Assembly: GCA_028751875.1 (NCBI GenBank)
Contig: CM054141.1
Span: forward strand, 63,633,211-63,697,210
Direction: 5' to 3'
DNA: 64,000 nt
From: Rapana venosa
Taxonomy: Eukaryota; Mollusca; Gastropoda; Neogastropoda; Muricidae
Part shown: in pieces, positions 43,461 to 55,715 of the stretch
How the letters are laid out: each line of letters opens with the position of its first letter
Position numbering within the stretch: the stretch's first letter is position 1
Made by a program: the position numbers and the translations under genes
The notes under the pieces: generated by a model
The model's database searches: none
Told to the model about the DNA's origin: nothing
The model's input: only the letters and a program-made list of their open reading frames with translations

Positions 43461-44384
43461 TCAGAAGTGTATGGGGAGTACAGAGGCTGAAGAGAGGCCG
43501 GGTTCAGAGGGTGAAGCCCACTGGCTGAAGTTGATGTACAGCATGTTTTGAGGGCCTTCCAAGGCCTCTCCGGGCAGGTCATTTGGCATGTAGCAGCATA
43601 CATTGACGCCAACACAAAACTTCTTCTTCTTCTTCTTCACTTCTTTGCAGGCACTGCAGTTTCTTTCAAGAACATCACTTTTTTCTGTTGGTAACAAATA
43701 ATTTTTTTTCTGCATATGATATTTACAGATAAGAAAGAGGCTAATATGGTTGGAAGTTGAAACTAAAACCTAACATTTTAAAACCACTTTTGTACCATCT
43801 TCTTATTGAAAAAAATCTGTTTTTGCTGCAGTCTGTAAGTAATGAATCCAAGAACAGTCTCAGACACAATACATAGCATTTGCTCAAACTCTACAAACTG
43901 GGTGATCACTTCTGCCCAGTCCTCATATCCTGGTCCTCAAGAGCTCTGCCTGAATGCTAGACAATGTGTGTGTGGTCAGCACTTTAACGTCTCTTCACTG
44001 AAAGTGATATTTGGCACTTTAAAAAATGTGTGTGTGTATTCAAATATATGTGCATGTATGTGCTTGATGAATATATGTACATCATGTGCAATTGTGTGAG
44101 CATGGGTGCTAGTGTGTATATGTGTATGCAAGCTTGGCTTGTATTAGTAGGACAAGTGCAACTGATATGTAAATGGAGAGCACTGGTACAAAGTCTGAAC
44201 GATGAGGAGCTCCTCTAGACATTGTCACTGTTAGCAATTCAAAACAAAACGCTGGATATTTGGAAAAAGTAGCCAACTATCCAAACAAAGTAGCAATAAC
44301 GAAACTTGTTTAAAATGAAGAAGACAAAATCTCTTGATCTTTCAAAAAGTAACACCTACATATAACTGAATGACTGATCCTATA

Positions 44385-44485
44385 CTCTTCTGAAAGGTGG
44401 AACAGGTTTTAATGAGTGCACAAGTTGCTCTGCGTGCATTCACACAAGGAACCTCGGTTTATAGTATCATCCAAAGGATGATAGA
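44385..44485 (-). mobile_element. SINE family A, internal fragment
   Basis: On the minus strand: TCATCCTTTGGATGATACTA, TAAACCGAGGTTCC and AACAGGTTTTAATG-like family words. Confidence 0.55.
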
Positions 44486-44891
44486 ACTAAAGAGTTGTCT
44501 TGAACATTTTCAAGGGAGTAGTCTAGAACCTGAGGCAAAATTTTACATTGAAAAATAATATGGAAGTCTGAAATTTTACTTCCACAACAGTATCTCCTTT
44601 GACATATTATGTCTACACACACTTTATCAAATCTGTAAACTAATGAAATGATTTGTCACAATCTGAAGCCACTGTAGAGGGTGAATTTTGATGAAACGTT
44701 TTGAAAACAAGATATTGTTTGACAGGTTTTGAAAGTGTTGTCAAACTTATTCTGAATTTTCAATGGATTTCTTGATTCTTTTTCTAATAAAATACAACTG
44801 CCCACTACTGAAAGTGGACTGATTTAGGCAGTGGATGTGTGCATGTGGGTTTTTTTTATGTGTGCAGAGCTTTCTCTCTCTCTCTCACACA

Positions 44892-44929
<38 letters not shown>

Positions 44930-45363
44930 CTCTATGTGTGTGTGTGTAACTTGTGTGTGAGAGAGGAGGGGGAAGGAGGGAGAGATGAAATGGGGAGAGT
45001 TACACAGCTCTGGGACAGAACAATCCAAGCAGCAGACACTATACTGAAGACTAAATCAAAGTGATTGATCGGGAGGGGTGGTGGTGAGGTGGTCATAAAA
45101 CAAGGAGCAAAGGTCATGACTTCTGGCCAGGAATGATGGCAGCTCCCCCTCTCCACCCCCATCCACACTGAGAACTCTGCTGTTCCCTCCATTCACTTTA
45201 ACTCTCTTCAGCTTTTTGAACTGCCAGTCCTCTTTCCTTTCAGTTTTATGAAACACGAAAGCCAGATAATTATTCCCGTCAAACCATTTGTTTTCACTCA
45301 CAGTAAGGGGGGGGGGCTACAGACTGTTCCCAGGGTACTATTCTGACAAAACTGGGGCTTAAA

Positions 45364-45435
45364 TAATAATAATAATAAATGGATCTTATATAGTGCAATA
45401 TCTTGCAAAGACAAATCGAAGGCATATAGGTGTAT
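45364..45435 (+). mobile_element. Short (AAT)n-headed dispersed element
   Basis: AATAATAATAAT, then GATCTTATATAGTGCAATAT and AAGACAAATCGAAGGCATA. Diverged copy of the element at 20943. Confidence 0.6.
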
Positions 45436-46219
45436 AATCCCTACGTTTGAATTTCCATACTTGCAATATACAGCCCCCACCCTCCGCTCCTGATGTAGCT
45501 GACGCAGCTTTACAATTTTCCTCACCCACCACCATCGGTATGTTCTTTATATAGACTGCAAATTGCTGAGCTCACTTCATTGTCCACCAATCAAAAAACA
45601 GCTGAGCATTTGCTGCTGACTGGTGTGCTTTTCATAAACTGTATGAAATTCATGGGCTTGGCAACAACCACCAAAAAAAGTGACTGTGCAACTTGCATGG
45701 AAAGCCCCCCCCCCCCCCCACCCCCACTTTTTATTTATTTTAAAATTCAGGTATAAACTCAGGATGTAAAAAAAACAAGGGGAGGGGGGTGGGGGTGGAG
45801 GGAGGGTTTTTTTTCCTTTTTAAGACTGCAGGAGAGAGATGATAATTCAAAACAAATTGAGCAAAGTCAATAATGAATTAGAAGCAGATGAATAATTTAA
45901 GCTACCACCTACAATCCTTCCATGAAAGAAACAAGCAGGGTTTTTGTTTTTATTATAGATGTTAGCATTCACCTCTCTTTCTTTTCTGCATTCCCTTACT
46001 GGAGGGGGTGTGTAGTGCCTGGTCTCCTGTGCTTGTAACTCGACAGGTAGTCTGCTGCCCACTGGCCTCAGTCGACACATTCCAACTTCAGAGTAGCTCA
46101 TTTCATTGTTTAAGTTGTATGTTGGGGTTGTTGGTTCTCGCAACCCACCGAATGTTGACATGAGTTATGGATTTCTAATGTGCATGCTTGGTCTTCTCCT
46201 TATGTATATATACATGAAT

Positions 46220-46385
46220 GGAATTAAGGCATTGGCAGGTTTGCATGTGAAACTGACCTGGGAAATTGTAAAAATCCTCGCCCTTAATTCACCAGATGCT
46301 GATGCCAAGATTCAAACCCATAACCTTATGGAGCCACGGGATTGAATTCAAATGGTCTTAACCACTCGGCTTTATAGTCCATGAG
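46220..46385 (-). mobile_element. SINE family B, 5' part with tRNA-like head
   Basis: On the minus strand: AGCCGAGTGGTTAAGACCAT (box A-like), GGTTATGGGTTTGAATC (box B-like), then GGTGAATTAAGGGCGAGGAT and TTTCCCAGGTCAG, joining the body seen at 6355. Confidence 0.8.
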
Positions 46386-46786
46386 CATCCTCCTCATTTT
46401 TAGCCATCGTCTTGGACCTGATAGACCCAGAAACTGTAGTTTCCATCAGAATGACTTGAAAATTTATGCACTCCTCAAACTCTGGAGTAATCAGATCATA
46501 TGGCGATATGTCTGGTGGTGAATGTGGGGATGTTGGGTGGCTAGTGTGGTGATTTTTTGTTGGTTTTGTCCTTTGAGATGGTGACCAAAGGTCAAGTCTT
46601 CAAACACTTTACTGACTTAATTGCAGAGAGCTATACAAATAAAGAATGTAGAAAGTAATGAACTTGACATGTCAAGTGAACCAAGTAACTTGTTCCCCCT
46701 TTTTAAAGAACTTGTGCAGCATATCACCTGTAGACAAGGTGTGAGCATACATTCCCACCAATCGCTCACATATAAGGAAGAAAAAG

Positions 46787-46838
46787 GTTGTTGTTGTCTT
46801 CGATTTTACGTCTGTTCACTCTCAGTGATATTAGACGA
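46787..46838 (+). repeat. Short dispersed repeat, as at 34308
   Basis: GTTGTTGTCTTCGATTTTAC and TCAGTGATATTAGACG. Confidence 0.55.
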
Positions 46839-47044
46839 GAAAAAAAACCCAAAAAAACAAGGGGTGTATGAGAATTGAGATGGTGGTGGAGGCCTTACTG
46901 AAAAATGCAAGGGGGGGGGGAAGTAGTCTAATCATAAAAAAAAAACAAAAAAACCCGCGCAAAGCAAAAGATACAAAAAAAATACAAAAAAAACAAACCC
47001 AAACCGAAACAAAAACATAAAAAGTTATTAACGTTAATGAAACT

Positions 47045-47290
47045 AACTATAACAAATGTCCTATAGGACTATGCCAGAGACCTTTTGCAATATCAAATGC
47101 CAAAATCAAATTATTGAATATGCTTCTAAGGGAGTTTTCAGAAAACTGGGGTAAAAAAGCTTTTGTATTCTTACATTCAAATATTATATGAGTATTAGAG
47201 ATATTCTCACCACATAGACATTTACTGTTTCTACTGAATTTGGTTACGAATGCATTAAGTTTTATTCTATAAAATAAACTATTCACTCAT
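47045..47290 (-). pseudogene. LINE 3' coding fragment
   Basis: The minus-strand frame reads RIKLNAFVTKFSRNSKCLCG, then ENISNTHIIFECKNTKAFLP. This is the C-terminal C-x-C...H...C knuckle typical of LINE ORF2 proteins. About 80 residues; upstream parts are absent. Confidence 0.65.
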
Positions 47291-47324
47291 TTTGAAGAAA
47301 AAGGTAAAAGTGTTCCCTATGCCG

Positions 47325-47565
47325 TCGTTGGGGAGTGAGGTGTCAGAGACTTCAGTATGTTGAGGGCAGTGCATATCTCCATCGTTGCTTCATCTTCCCT
47401 GTTCCTAAAGAGGGCAGGTACCCATTCACAGCTGAGTGAACTGGGGGACTGTACTGAAACCAAGGTGCACAAAAGGTCACACATCTGAGGCAACCACGGT
47501 CAACGCTGCTTAACCTTAGCTTGGGGAGAGTAAGTGTTCTGACCACTGAGCTGTACTGTCAAAAA
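47325..47565 (-). mobile_element. SINE family D (tRNA/5S-like), inverted copy
   Basis: On the minus strand: ACAGCTCAGTGGTCAGAACA, GGTTAAGCAGCGTTGACCG, then CCCCCAGTTCACTCAGCTG and ACCTGCCCTCTTTAGGAAC. Same order of modules as 37405-37690. Confidence 0.8.
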
Positions 47566-47972
47566 CACGCTGGCAACATCATTCAGAACTTGCATTACTC
47601 GTATGGTACACACACCACCCAAACATAACAAACACCAATATACATCTCGGCTCAAGTTCACTGTATTATTTTTATCCAAAGCATCAAAGGAATGTGCAGC
47701 AAACCAAAACCATAATTATGTGCAAGTCTTTCAATATCCCACCTTGTACAAAGTCATTTATAATGAATACAATGCTAAGTACTTTTTTCCACAGACAAAA
47801 TAAGTTATCTAATTTCCCACCAGGGCTTCTTGAAATAAACTATTTTTGAAAAAAAAAAGAGATTTGATTTCAATTATTCATTTTACTATTGGCATCAACA
47901 CAAGCATGAAGAAAAGAGGAAAAAAAGACCAACCCATTCCCCTACCATTATCTTACTGTGCCTGCTCACCCC

Positions 47973-48009
<37 letters not shown>

Positions 48010-48424
48010 GTTATAAACTTTGCTTGAAGAAAAGTCACCACACACGCTTTTTTGTGGTTCTACTGCAGCTGAAGATTTCTAGCGCTTGGAAGACTTTCAA
48101 TCCCTATCCAGGAAACTAGCCTACACGTGGGGAACTCTCATCAATCCCTGGGTTCAGTTTTCCCAAGGAGGTACAAGTCATTATTCAGAACATTGCACAC
48201 ACAACACTCCACTTCTGCCAAGAAATCCTACCAGGACTTGATTTTGCTGACAAGAACTACTCAGCATCTCTGGACATGCACACGTGGTCTTCTGCCACAC
48301 ATGTGTGTACACATGATTCTCCCCTCTTGTTCCATTTCATTTTTGTCCTGCCCTCAACAGCCAAAACCCCATCACCCTGCCGAGTGTACAACCTTTATGT
48401 GTGTGTGTGCTTATTTATTTATTT

Positions 48425-48640
48425 TTTATTTTCTATCGAGGATAATGGAATAAGCACTTATGTGCTTTTTTACATCCATTCCCCGTGTGTATGCAGTTTT
48501 GTAAATTGTCATCTATTCCCACCGGCACAGAATGGCCTACTCTTACGAAAAGCGGAACAGGATTTGTATGTGTACGCAAGATGTTCTGCATGCGTTCGCA
48601 CACGTGGCCTCGGTTTATAGTCTCATACGAAGTGTGTGTG
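48425..48640 (-). mobile_element. SINE family A variant with different tail
   Basis: On the minus strand: TATGAGACTATAAACCGAGG, ATGCAGAACATCTTGCGTAC, GTAAGAGTAGGCCATTCTG, then a tail GTAAAAAAGCACATAAGTGC. The body matches family A while the tail is the one seen at 39430 and 51570. Confidence 0.75.
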
Positions 48641-48699
48641 TGCGTGCGTGCATGTGTGTGTATACATTTGAATATGTAAAGCTGCATGTGAATGAGTAG

Positions 48700-48772
48700 G
48701 ATGAATGAAAGCGCTTTGATTTGTTTTTTGCAAGATATAGCGCTATATAAATTCCATTTATTATTATTATTA
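48700..48772 (-). mobile_element. Short (AAT)n-headed dispersed element, inverted
   Basis: On the minus strand: AATAATAATAAATGGAATTT, ATATAGCGCTATATCTTGCA and CAAATCAAAGCGCTTTC. Confidence 0.65.
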
Positions 48773-51569
48773 CATGAAGGTGAGAAAAGGCACTAGCAGG
48801 CCTGAATTTAACTTGACTTGGAATATCACATAAATCTTTACCCACAACCTGCCATACATTACTAAGTTGCAAATTCCAGTTCTCAATTACAGCTTCCCTA
48901 TCAATGAAGAAAGGGTGTTCATCACCTCATTATTTTTATTATTATTATTTTTAAAAAAATAACTATTACACTATTGCTCTACAAAGGATAAAAGGTCCCT
49001 GGTAAGGGATTGAAGTCATGCAAACAGCAAAAATCTTTCATTCCTGCAGGTAACAAATTACTGTTATTTGATAGTAGGACCCATCACAGCATTGTCTACA
49101 CAGCAAATAATGTGACAGAAAGAAATGCTACAAATGCAGACAGAAGAAGGAGATGGGAAAAGCCCAAAGAAGGCAACACATGGGATACCTCTCAAAAAAA
49201 AAGATGAAATGTGTCAGAAAATAGACCCCCCCCCCCCCCCCCCACCAACCATTTCTTGCATATTACAGATTCAAAAGTGTGTTGAGCATACATCCAATTG
49301 AATAAATAATAAAAGACAGATATACAAACCTTTCATGTATACATACATGCATTTGGACATACAAACACACATGTACAACACAAACTCATATTAGCATACG
49401 TGCATACACACCTACAAACAGTTTTATACTTTTCACATCAACAGCACCTGTAAGTTGTTGTGGCCAACAAAATGGAAGGAAAAAGAACAGACGCAGGAAT
49501 GCTGAAAAAGAAAAGGAGAAAAAAAACACTTGAGCAGAAAGAAGTCAAGAACTATTCTGTATGCAACTTTGACTTCTACACGAGCATCTAGGAAGATGTG
49601 CATGCATGTACATACATAATGCATGAGCATGCATGCACGCATGCACACACACACTTGCATGCACACACACATTCTCATACACAAACACACATGACAAGTG
49701 TTGTGACCAGACGCCTAGAGACTGGATCCTCGAAAAACCAGACAGGACTTGGATTTCATTTCTTTAAAGCTTAGCTGTGCAGAATCAGCTGTAGAGTGAA
49801 CATAACGATCAGGATGATTGCTGCAACATGGCAATTTACAACACGTGTGTGTGTGTGTGGATACAACAAACTGAAACCCCAGCATTTCTTTACACCAGGC
49901 TACAAACGTGGTCTGTGACATACAAAGAAAGGGTGTCACTTTGTTTTTAAAAAAACAACCAAACAGAACGTGCCTGTGCAGAACCAGGTTTTAAACTAGC
50001 AGACATACTTGGTGGATGTTGAATAGATGTGCATGTATCGTTCTGTCTGAGAGAACAGTATCACACATAAACATTTCCATCTATGTTCCATCTTTTTCCT
50101 TTAGACTTTTACACAAAGGTGACTGTGGCCTAGAAAATGACCACTGCTCACAAAGCAGATGTATAGTAATATCTCAGATTTTCTTGAAGGAGTAAATCTC
50201 ATGATATAGTTCCATTTTTAGCATTTCATTCTCCAGCAGCACTGAGACTGAATGCATGTTGAAATAGAATATCCGTCCCTCATTTTTACCTTGAACTTGG
50301 AGTTGTAAAGCATTAACTGTCTTTCACGTCTATCTGCTCCTATTTATTTGTTCATGTCTGCACCTGTCACAGATTATCTAACCGAAGTGTGCATCGTTAA
50401 TTTGTTCTATCTATCATGTTGTTCACTAATGATTAAAACAGTGATTTTTGTTCTGCTGCACCTTCAGATAGCATTCATTATTTATGTGGTTAATTATTAT
50501 TACATTTACATTGCAGTCGATAAGCATGAAAATAAACATATCTTGTCTACAAACTGTTAAAACAGTACAGAAATAATCATACAAAATATCCATGTATACT
50601 CGACACAAAATTCTATTAAAACAGAAACAGAAAAAAAAGCCTTGATCAGTGAGTATACACATTGTCTTTATATTTAACTTACAAGACAAAGCATTGAACA
50701 TATAACTTGATTGTCATCAACACAAATTGGTTTAACTGTATCACCCCATCACCAAATAAAACACAAGCTTTAGAAACAACATTTTTTCCCTCAGACATTA
50801 CCCTATTACCAAACAAGATATAAACACACGGACTGGCAAATCAAATATGACACAAGAGTTATGACTTTTTCTGTTAATGAAACATGAACACGCAAAATAC
50901 ATGCTAAACAGAAATAGCATATAATCAAGCAAAATATCTTCTAGCAAGCAAATTTCAGAAATGCTTCTGTACACAGCTCGAAAAGGCAATGAGTATTTTA
51001 TCAAAAAATATTAACATATTACAAAAAAACCAACAACCATCAACCAAACAGACCAACAACAACAACAAAAAAGCAGTGATGATTACATCAACTTATTTTT
51101 TAAAAAGTTGCTCTGTAACATACACTGCTGGACAAAGAGGTGAGCAAAGGGAACTGAAAAAACCAAGGGAGCAATGTTACTTTCAAGGCCTTCTCATAGT
51201 AAGCTACAAAACTCTAGAACTTTCTTCTTTATTATCAAAACCGCATCTCTTCCTATTCAGCTCCAATTATGCACTGAAAACAAACTCTTCAGAATGCAGT
51301 AGCACAAACACCTTGAACTAATTGATCTTAAACACCCCCCCCCCTCCCCCCAAGCAAAAACATCAACCAACAACAACAAAAACCCACCACAAAAACCCCA
51401 TCAGGAACCTACATGCAAATCGTGGAACTCTTGGCTATCCTTTCTTCACAGTTGCTGTGTGTGTGCAGAGATGTGTGTGGGAGTGAGAGCGTCTGAATAA
51501 ATGCATACCTTTTTGTCCACTACTTACATGTGTGTGTGTATGTTTGTTTTATTTATTTTTATTTATTTT

Positions 51570-51685
51570 ACTCTTTTATATCAAGGATAATGAAATAAGC
51601 ACTTATTTGCTTTTATATATCCAGTCCCCGTGTGTATGCGGTTTTGTAAATTCTGTCATCTGTTCCCACCGGCACACAATGGCCA
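51570..51685 (-). mobile_element. SINE family A variant tail, fragment
   Basis: GATAATGAAATAAGCACTTA, CCGTGTGTATGCGGTTTTGT and TCCCACCGGCACACAATGG, the same variant tail as 48425. Confidence 0.7.
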
Positions 51686-51732
<47 letters not shown>

Positions 51733-54700
51733 TGTATGAGAGAATTTGTGAAGTGATGATGTAATACATTCCCACAGCATTTAGAATTAAGATCACTCAA
51801 CAGCAGTGTTCTCTATTCTAACTGATATTCATCAAAAGATTGAAAATTTCTCATTAGTACATGAACCCTCAAATAAATTCCAAGGGAGAAAGAGGGAAAG
51901 GAAAAAACCCCAACCAACAAAAACAAAACAAAACCAACCCACAACCAAAAAAAAAAAAAAGAAAGAAAAGAAAAGAACACAAAAACTCCCACCCTCACAG
52001 GGTCATCTCATCTCATCTGCTCCCATAACCCCCTCCGGGGTCGTAGGGGCACTGTATTGACGAACGAATGAACTCACAGGGTAAGACCCTACAAAAATCA
52101 AGCATATTCAATGGCGACAGGAGCACATTTACTGTCACAAAATATTTTTGTGCTTAAAGCTACTTGTGGTCTCCAAAAAATAAAAGAAGAATAAACCAGA
52201 AACAAAGGGGAAAAAAAAGTGGAAATAGGTAATGTGTTTTCATATTCCATACATATAAAAAAATTGTCACCTTTTCTAATTTGTACCTATCCATGAACAG
52301 CTAAGTAATAAACAGATTCCTGAAAGTGTTACCAAATATTACCACAGTAAATGCTATGCTATCAGGACTTTAAAATGTCTACACATACAGATCTGTAAAC
52401 AATCAGTTACGACATCAGTTTCAAATGAATGCATACAATATGCTACTTACAAAAAAACATTTGAAAAATGATTGCGCTGGATTTTCACTACAGAGAAATA
52501 CATAATGTGCTTGTGTGTATTATAGGTGTGCATCCATGCATGTGAATGTTGGTATGTGAGAGAGGGCATGCAGATGGACTAGTGAAAGCAGTGTGTGACA
52601 ATGAGAAAAGATTTTCCTTCAGTTTTACACACACACACAAACCGTAAACCAATCTAAATGTAGTGTCTGTAGTATCAGAGCTTGTTCAAAGTTACCACTC
52701 AAAAAAACCCAAAACAACCAGTAATTCCTACCGTGAGTCACTGTTTGTCCAAAAAAAAATCAACACAAAATTGTGACCATGAATCATCCAGTCACCTGGA
52801 AAATCCATTTCTAATGTTTAAATGCAAGTTACAAATCGCTTCAAGAGCACAGCTATTACCTGAACGTATCAAGCATGAGTCATGTACAGAGTTGCCAGGT
52901 GTCTGTGAAAACCAGCAGAAAAACTGACAAGGGAGGCAGCATGGTAAGTTGGAAGTATGTACAACCCTCTACCAAATCAGACAAGTCAGCAAACACAAGG
53001 TCCCCAAACCTGCACTCATTTCTCTGTATCTGTAAACTTGCTCCAGCTGAATTACTCTCTTTTTTATTTCCAGGTCATAAGATATAAAAGAAAAAGAAAA
53101 AGAAGAACAAGAAAGACATGCCCCCTCCCCTGGGTTCTCAGCCCTGCAGTAACTGCACCTGCAGCAGAGTCTTTATAGATTTTTCCATTTCTGTTTTACT
53201 CTGGCCACAGAAATATCTTTTTATGAAGAAGAGTTAATTGGAAAAAAAAGCTGTTTGGAATTAAAGCGCTAGTTCTATTTGTCATCAAAGATATCTTTTT
53301 ATGAACAAGAAGTTGTTTAGAAAACAGAGGGACCCTCCCTCCCCTCAACCCTGTTTGAAGTTAAAGTACTTTTCTCAAAACCAATGGTTCATACAAGCAA
53401 GATGGACACCATTTGAAATAACAAAACAACATTTTTGCTTGTACAGCATTTTGCTAGAAATTTGTGATTAAAGCAGCATCAGATGAATATTCAGTCATGA
53501 CAGCATGTTTGATGGCGCCAATTATCTTTAAAAAACCCCACTTTTCATAGTTACAGATAAGTCTTTCAATTGTTTTTTCTTGTTTACTGGCAAAACAACT
53601 TGTAGCAGCTAATGTGTTTGCTTCCTCTTTCATAAAAAAATTATAAAGGTGGTGTGGCTTACATATGAGCATGTTCTATAGTTAAAAAAATTTAAATTCA
53701 AATAATCCTCATACAGACTTATTCTTTCCTCATAAAAAAACAAACCCAATACTAAACAATAAAAAGCAAAAGCAGAAGTTTGCCTCAAAGTGAAAACTTG
53801 GCACAGGGACGTCTGAAATGCAACTCAAGTGAAGTGATTTGATGTGACAAAATGCAACTCATCCATCAAAAAGAAAACATATACAACAACGCCTGCTCTT
53901 CATGTGGTCATAAATCCATAAAAAAAGATGCTGATAATACTATACTCGTTACCTTTGATACTGTACAACATAGTTTCCGCTCAGTTTCAGTAACTCAAGG
54001 TCACTTCTTATTCCCATCCGACGACAACACTAATATCACAGGTCTTCAGTTCAATCATAAACCGTTGAACATGAGCAAGACATATCCACATCATGTATGA
54101 AATCTCATGAATTGGAACACAAACTGTAAAACGAATCCACTCACAACGCACCCAGCATCACAGTGCAGCGCAGCAGCTCAGTTCTTCCTGTCTCCCACAG
54201 CACACACCTTCTTCAAATCACAGACTGCAGAGTCAACACACTCACACAGGCACAATTTTCTGATGTTGCTTCCTAGATGTGCCTCTGTGCAGCACTTTCA
54301 CACACATCGTTCTTGTCATACTGCTGAAGCATCCTCCACAAAAATATACATAGGTCAAATAATAAAACAAATAATAAAAGCCACATACACACAAGAATGA
54401 TGGTAAAATAGGGTTGGAAGGAGGGGAGATATGGGGGTGGGGATGGGGATGGGGATGGGTGGGGGTACCATATTAGAATGAATCTCTGCTCACCTTCACA
54501 GATACTTTTGTGTCAACACCATTCACAAGTATTCTTGAGTGGGCAAAAAATCACATCTCATCTGTTATATATGATTTTACCAAAGTTTTATCCACTGAGC
54601 ACCTCATGACCTCTCCCCAGTAAGTTGTAAATTATAATGGTGTATTTACAGTCAGCTTTGAGGCTGATCCTTTCAGGATGTTCCTTTACTGGGGAAAATG

Positions 54701-54886
54701 AACATCAGCTTAAAAAATGAACCCATTCTACATCTCCTTTCAAAAACTGAATTCTCATCCTGTTTCCAAGTTAAGTCTATTCTCCCCCCCCCCCCCCCCC
54801 CCAGAGAAACTTTTGGCATTTATCTGAAGTTCACAAACTGAGAATACTGAGATTACACACATCACACAATATCTAAGCTACAAAAG

Positions 54887-54892
54887 TTTATT
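54887..54892 (-). terminator. BLTP1: Candidate BLTP1 polyadenylation signal
   Basis: TTTATT on the plus strand (AATAAA on the minus strand), about 580 bases past the BLTP1 stop. Unconfirmed. Confidence 0.3.
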
Positions 54893-55474
54893 ACATGTCT
54901 TTCTGCTACTGACCCTGCAAACAGTTTCACAACACATCAGGCAAAATTCTGTACACCGAGTTGTTGGTTGGTTCTTCAGGTACTGGTAAGACTGGCGCAA
55001 TATCACAAGTCAGAAATCCCCTCTTCAGGGCTGCCCCCTTTTCTCTTCACTGTGCTCCTGTTCTACACACTGTACAGCCTTCTCTTCTCAATGACACACC
55101 TTACAGACATGGAATCAGCCATCACACGTCCTTCACACAAATACTGTACAATTCACCTCATGCTGATCTCCAGATCTTGGAATATTTTTCTGCTCAGTTA
55201 CCTCAACAACTCCTTTTTACAATCTCCAATGGAATACATACAAAAACTCAAAGGAAAATTTACACAACTGTCAAAATAAATACCAAATTTTTAATTTTCC
55301 AGCACAATCTTTTCAGGGAATACAGCCTGAAGGTGGAGTCTTGCATGGGACTTTCTCAAGAAATTCTCTCCACTGTCTTCTTCTAGAGCAGTTGGCACCT
55401 CAACCACCTACCCCTCACCAGTAAGTTGAACAGGAAAAAAGCAAAGCGCTCCTCTTCATCCCTCACACTTCTTC

Positions 55475-55715
55475 CTAGCCAGCACCCTCTCCTGCTGCTG
55501 CTGCTGCTGCCGCCGCCTCCTCCTCTCTCTGCTGCTGGTCGCTCAGCGTGACGATGAGCCGGTTGACCAGCAGGGAGAGGATTTTGTCCAGGGGGTCCAT
55601 GAAGCCACGCTGCATCCACTTGGGGATGGTGACCCTGGCGTGGGAGAAGCCCAGCTTCTGCAGCACGTAGTCAGCCCCCACAGGGTCGATCTGGGTGCTG
55701 GCCCAGTGCAGAAGC
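55475..55715 (-). CDS. BLTP1: BLTP1 last coding exon
   Basis: The acceptor TTTGTGCAG lies at 55716 on the minus strand. It completes Arg and reads LLHWASTQIDPVGADYVLQK, LGFSHARVTIPKWMQRGF and MDPLDKILSLLVNRLIVTL. It ends in QQQREEE, an eight-alanine run and GEGAG, then stop at 55475. The known family ends in a Lys/Glu-rich tail at this place. Confidence 0.92.

Larger units (their letters stand above)
43461..55400. other. Intergenic region between convergent EXOC1 and BLTP1
   Basis: About 12 kb with no protein-coding signal I can support. Apart from the elements listed separately it holds (CTT)n at 43620, (CT)n/(TA)n at 44877-44930, (CA)n at 47977-48004, (GT)n at 51685-51735, C runs at about 45705, 49227 and 54784, and AT-rich sequence. 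The part 50000-54900 may include a long BLTP1 3' UTR. Confidence 0.6.

Noticed and set aside
53852..54400. Short open frames with scattered Cys/His
   Set aside because: No recognisable domain, no splice or promoter context, AT-rich surroundings.
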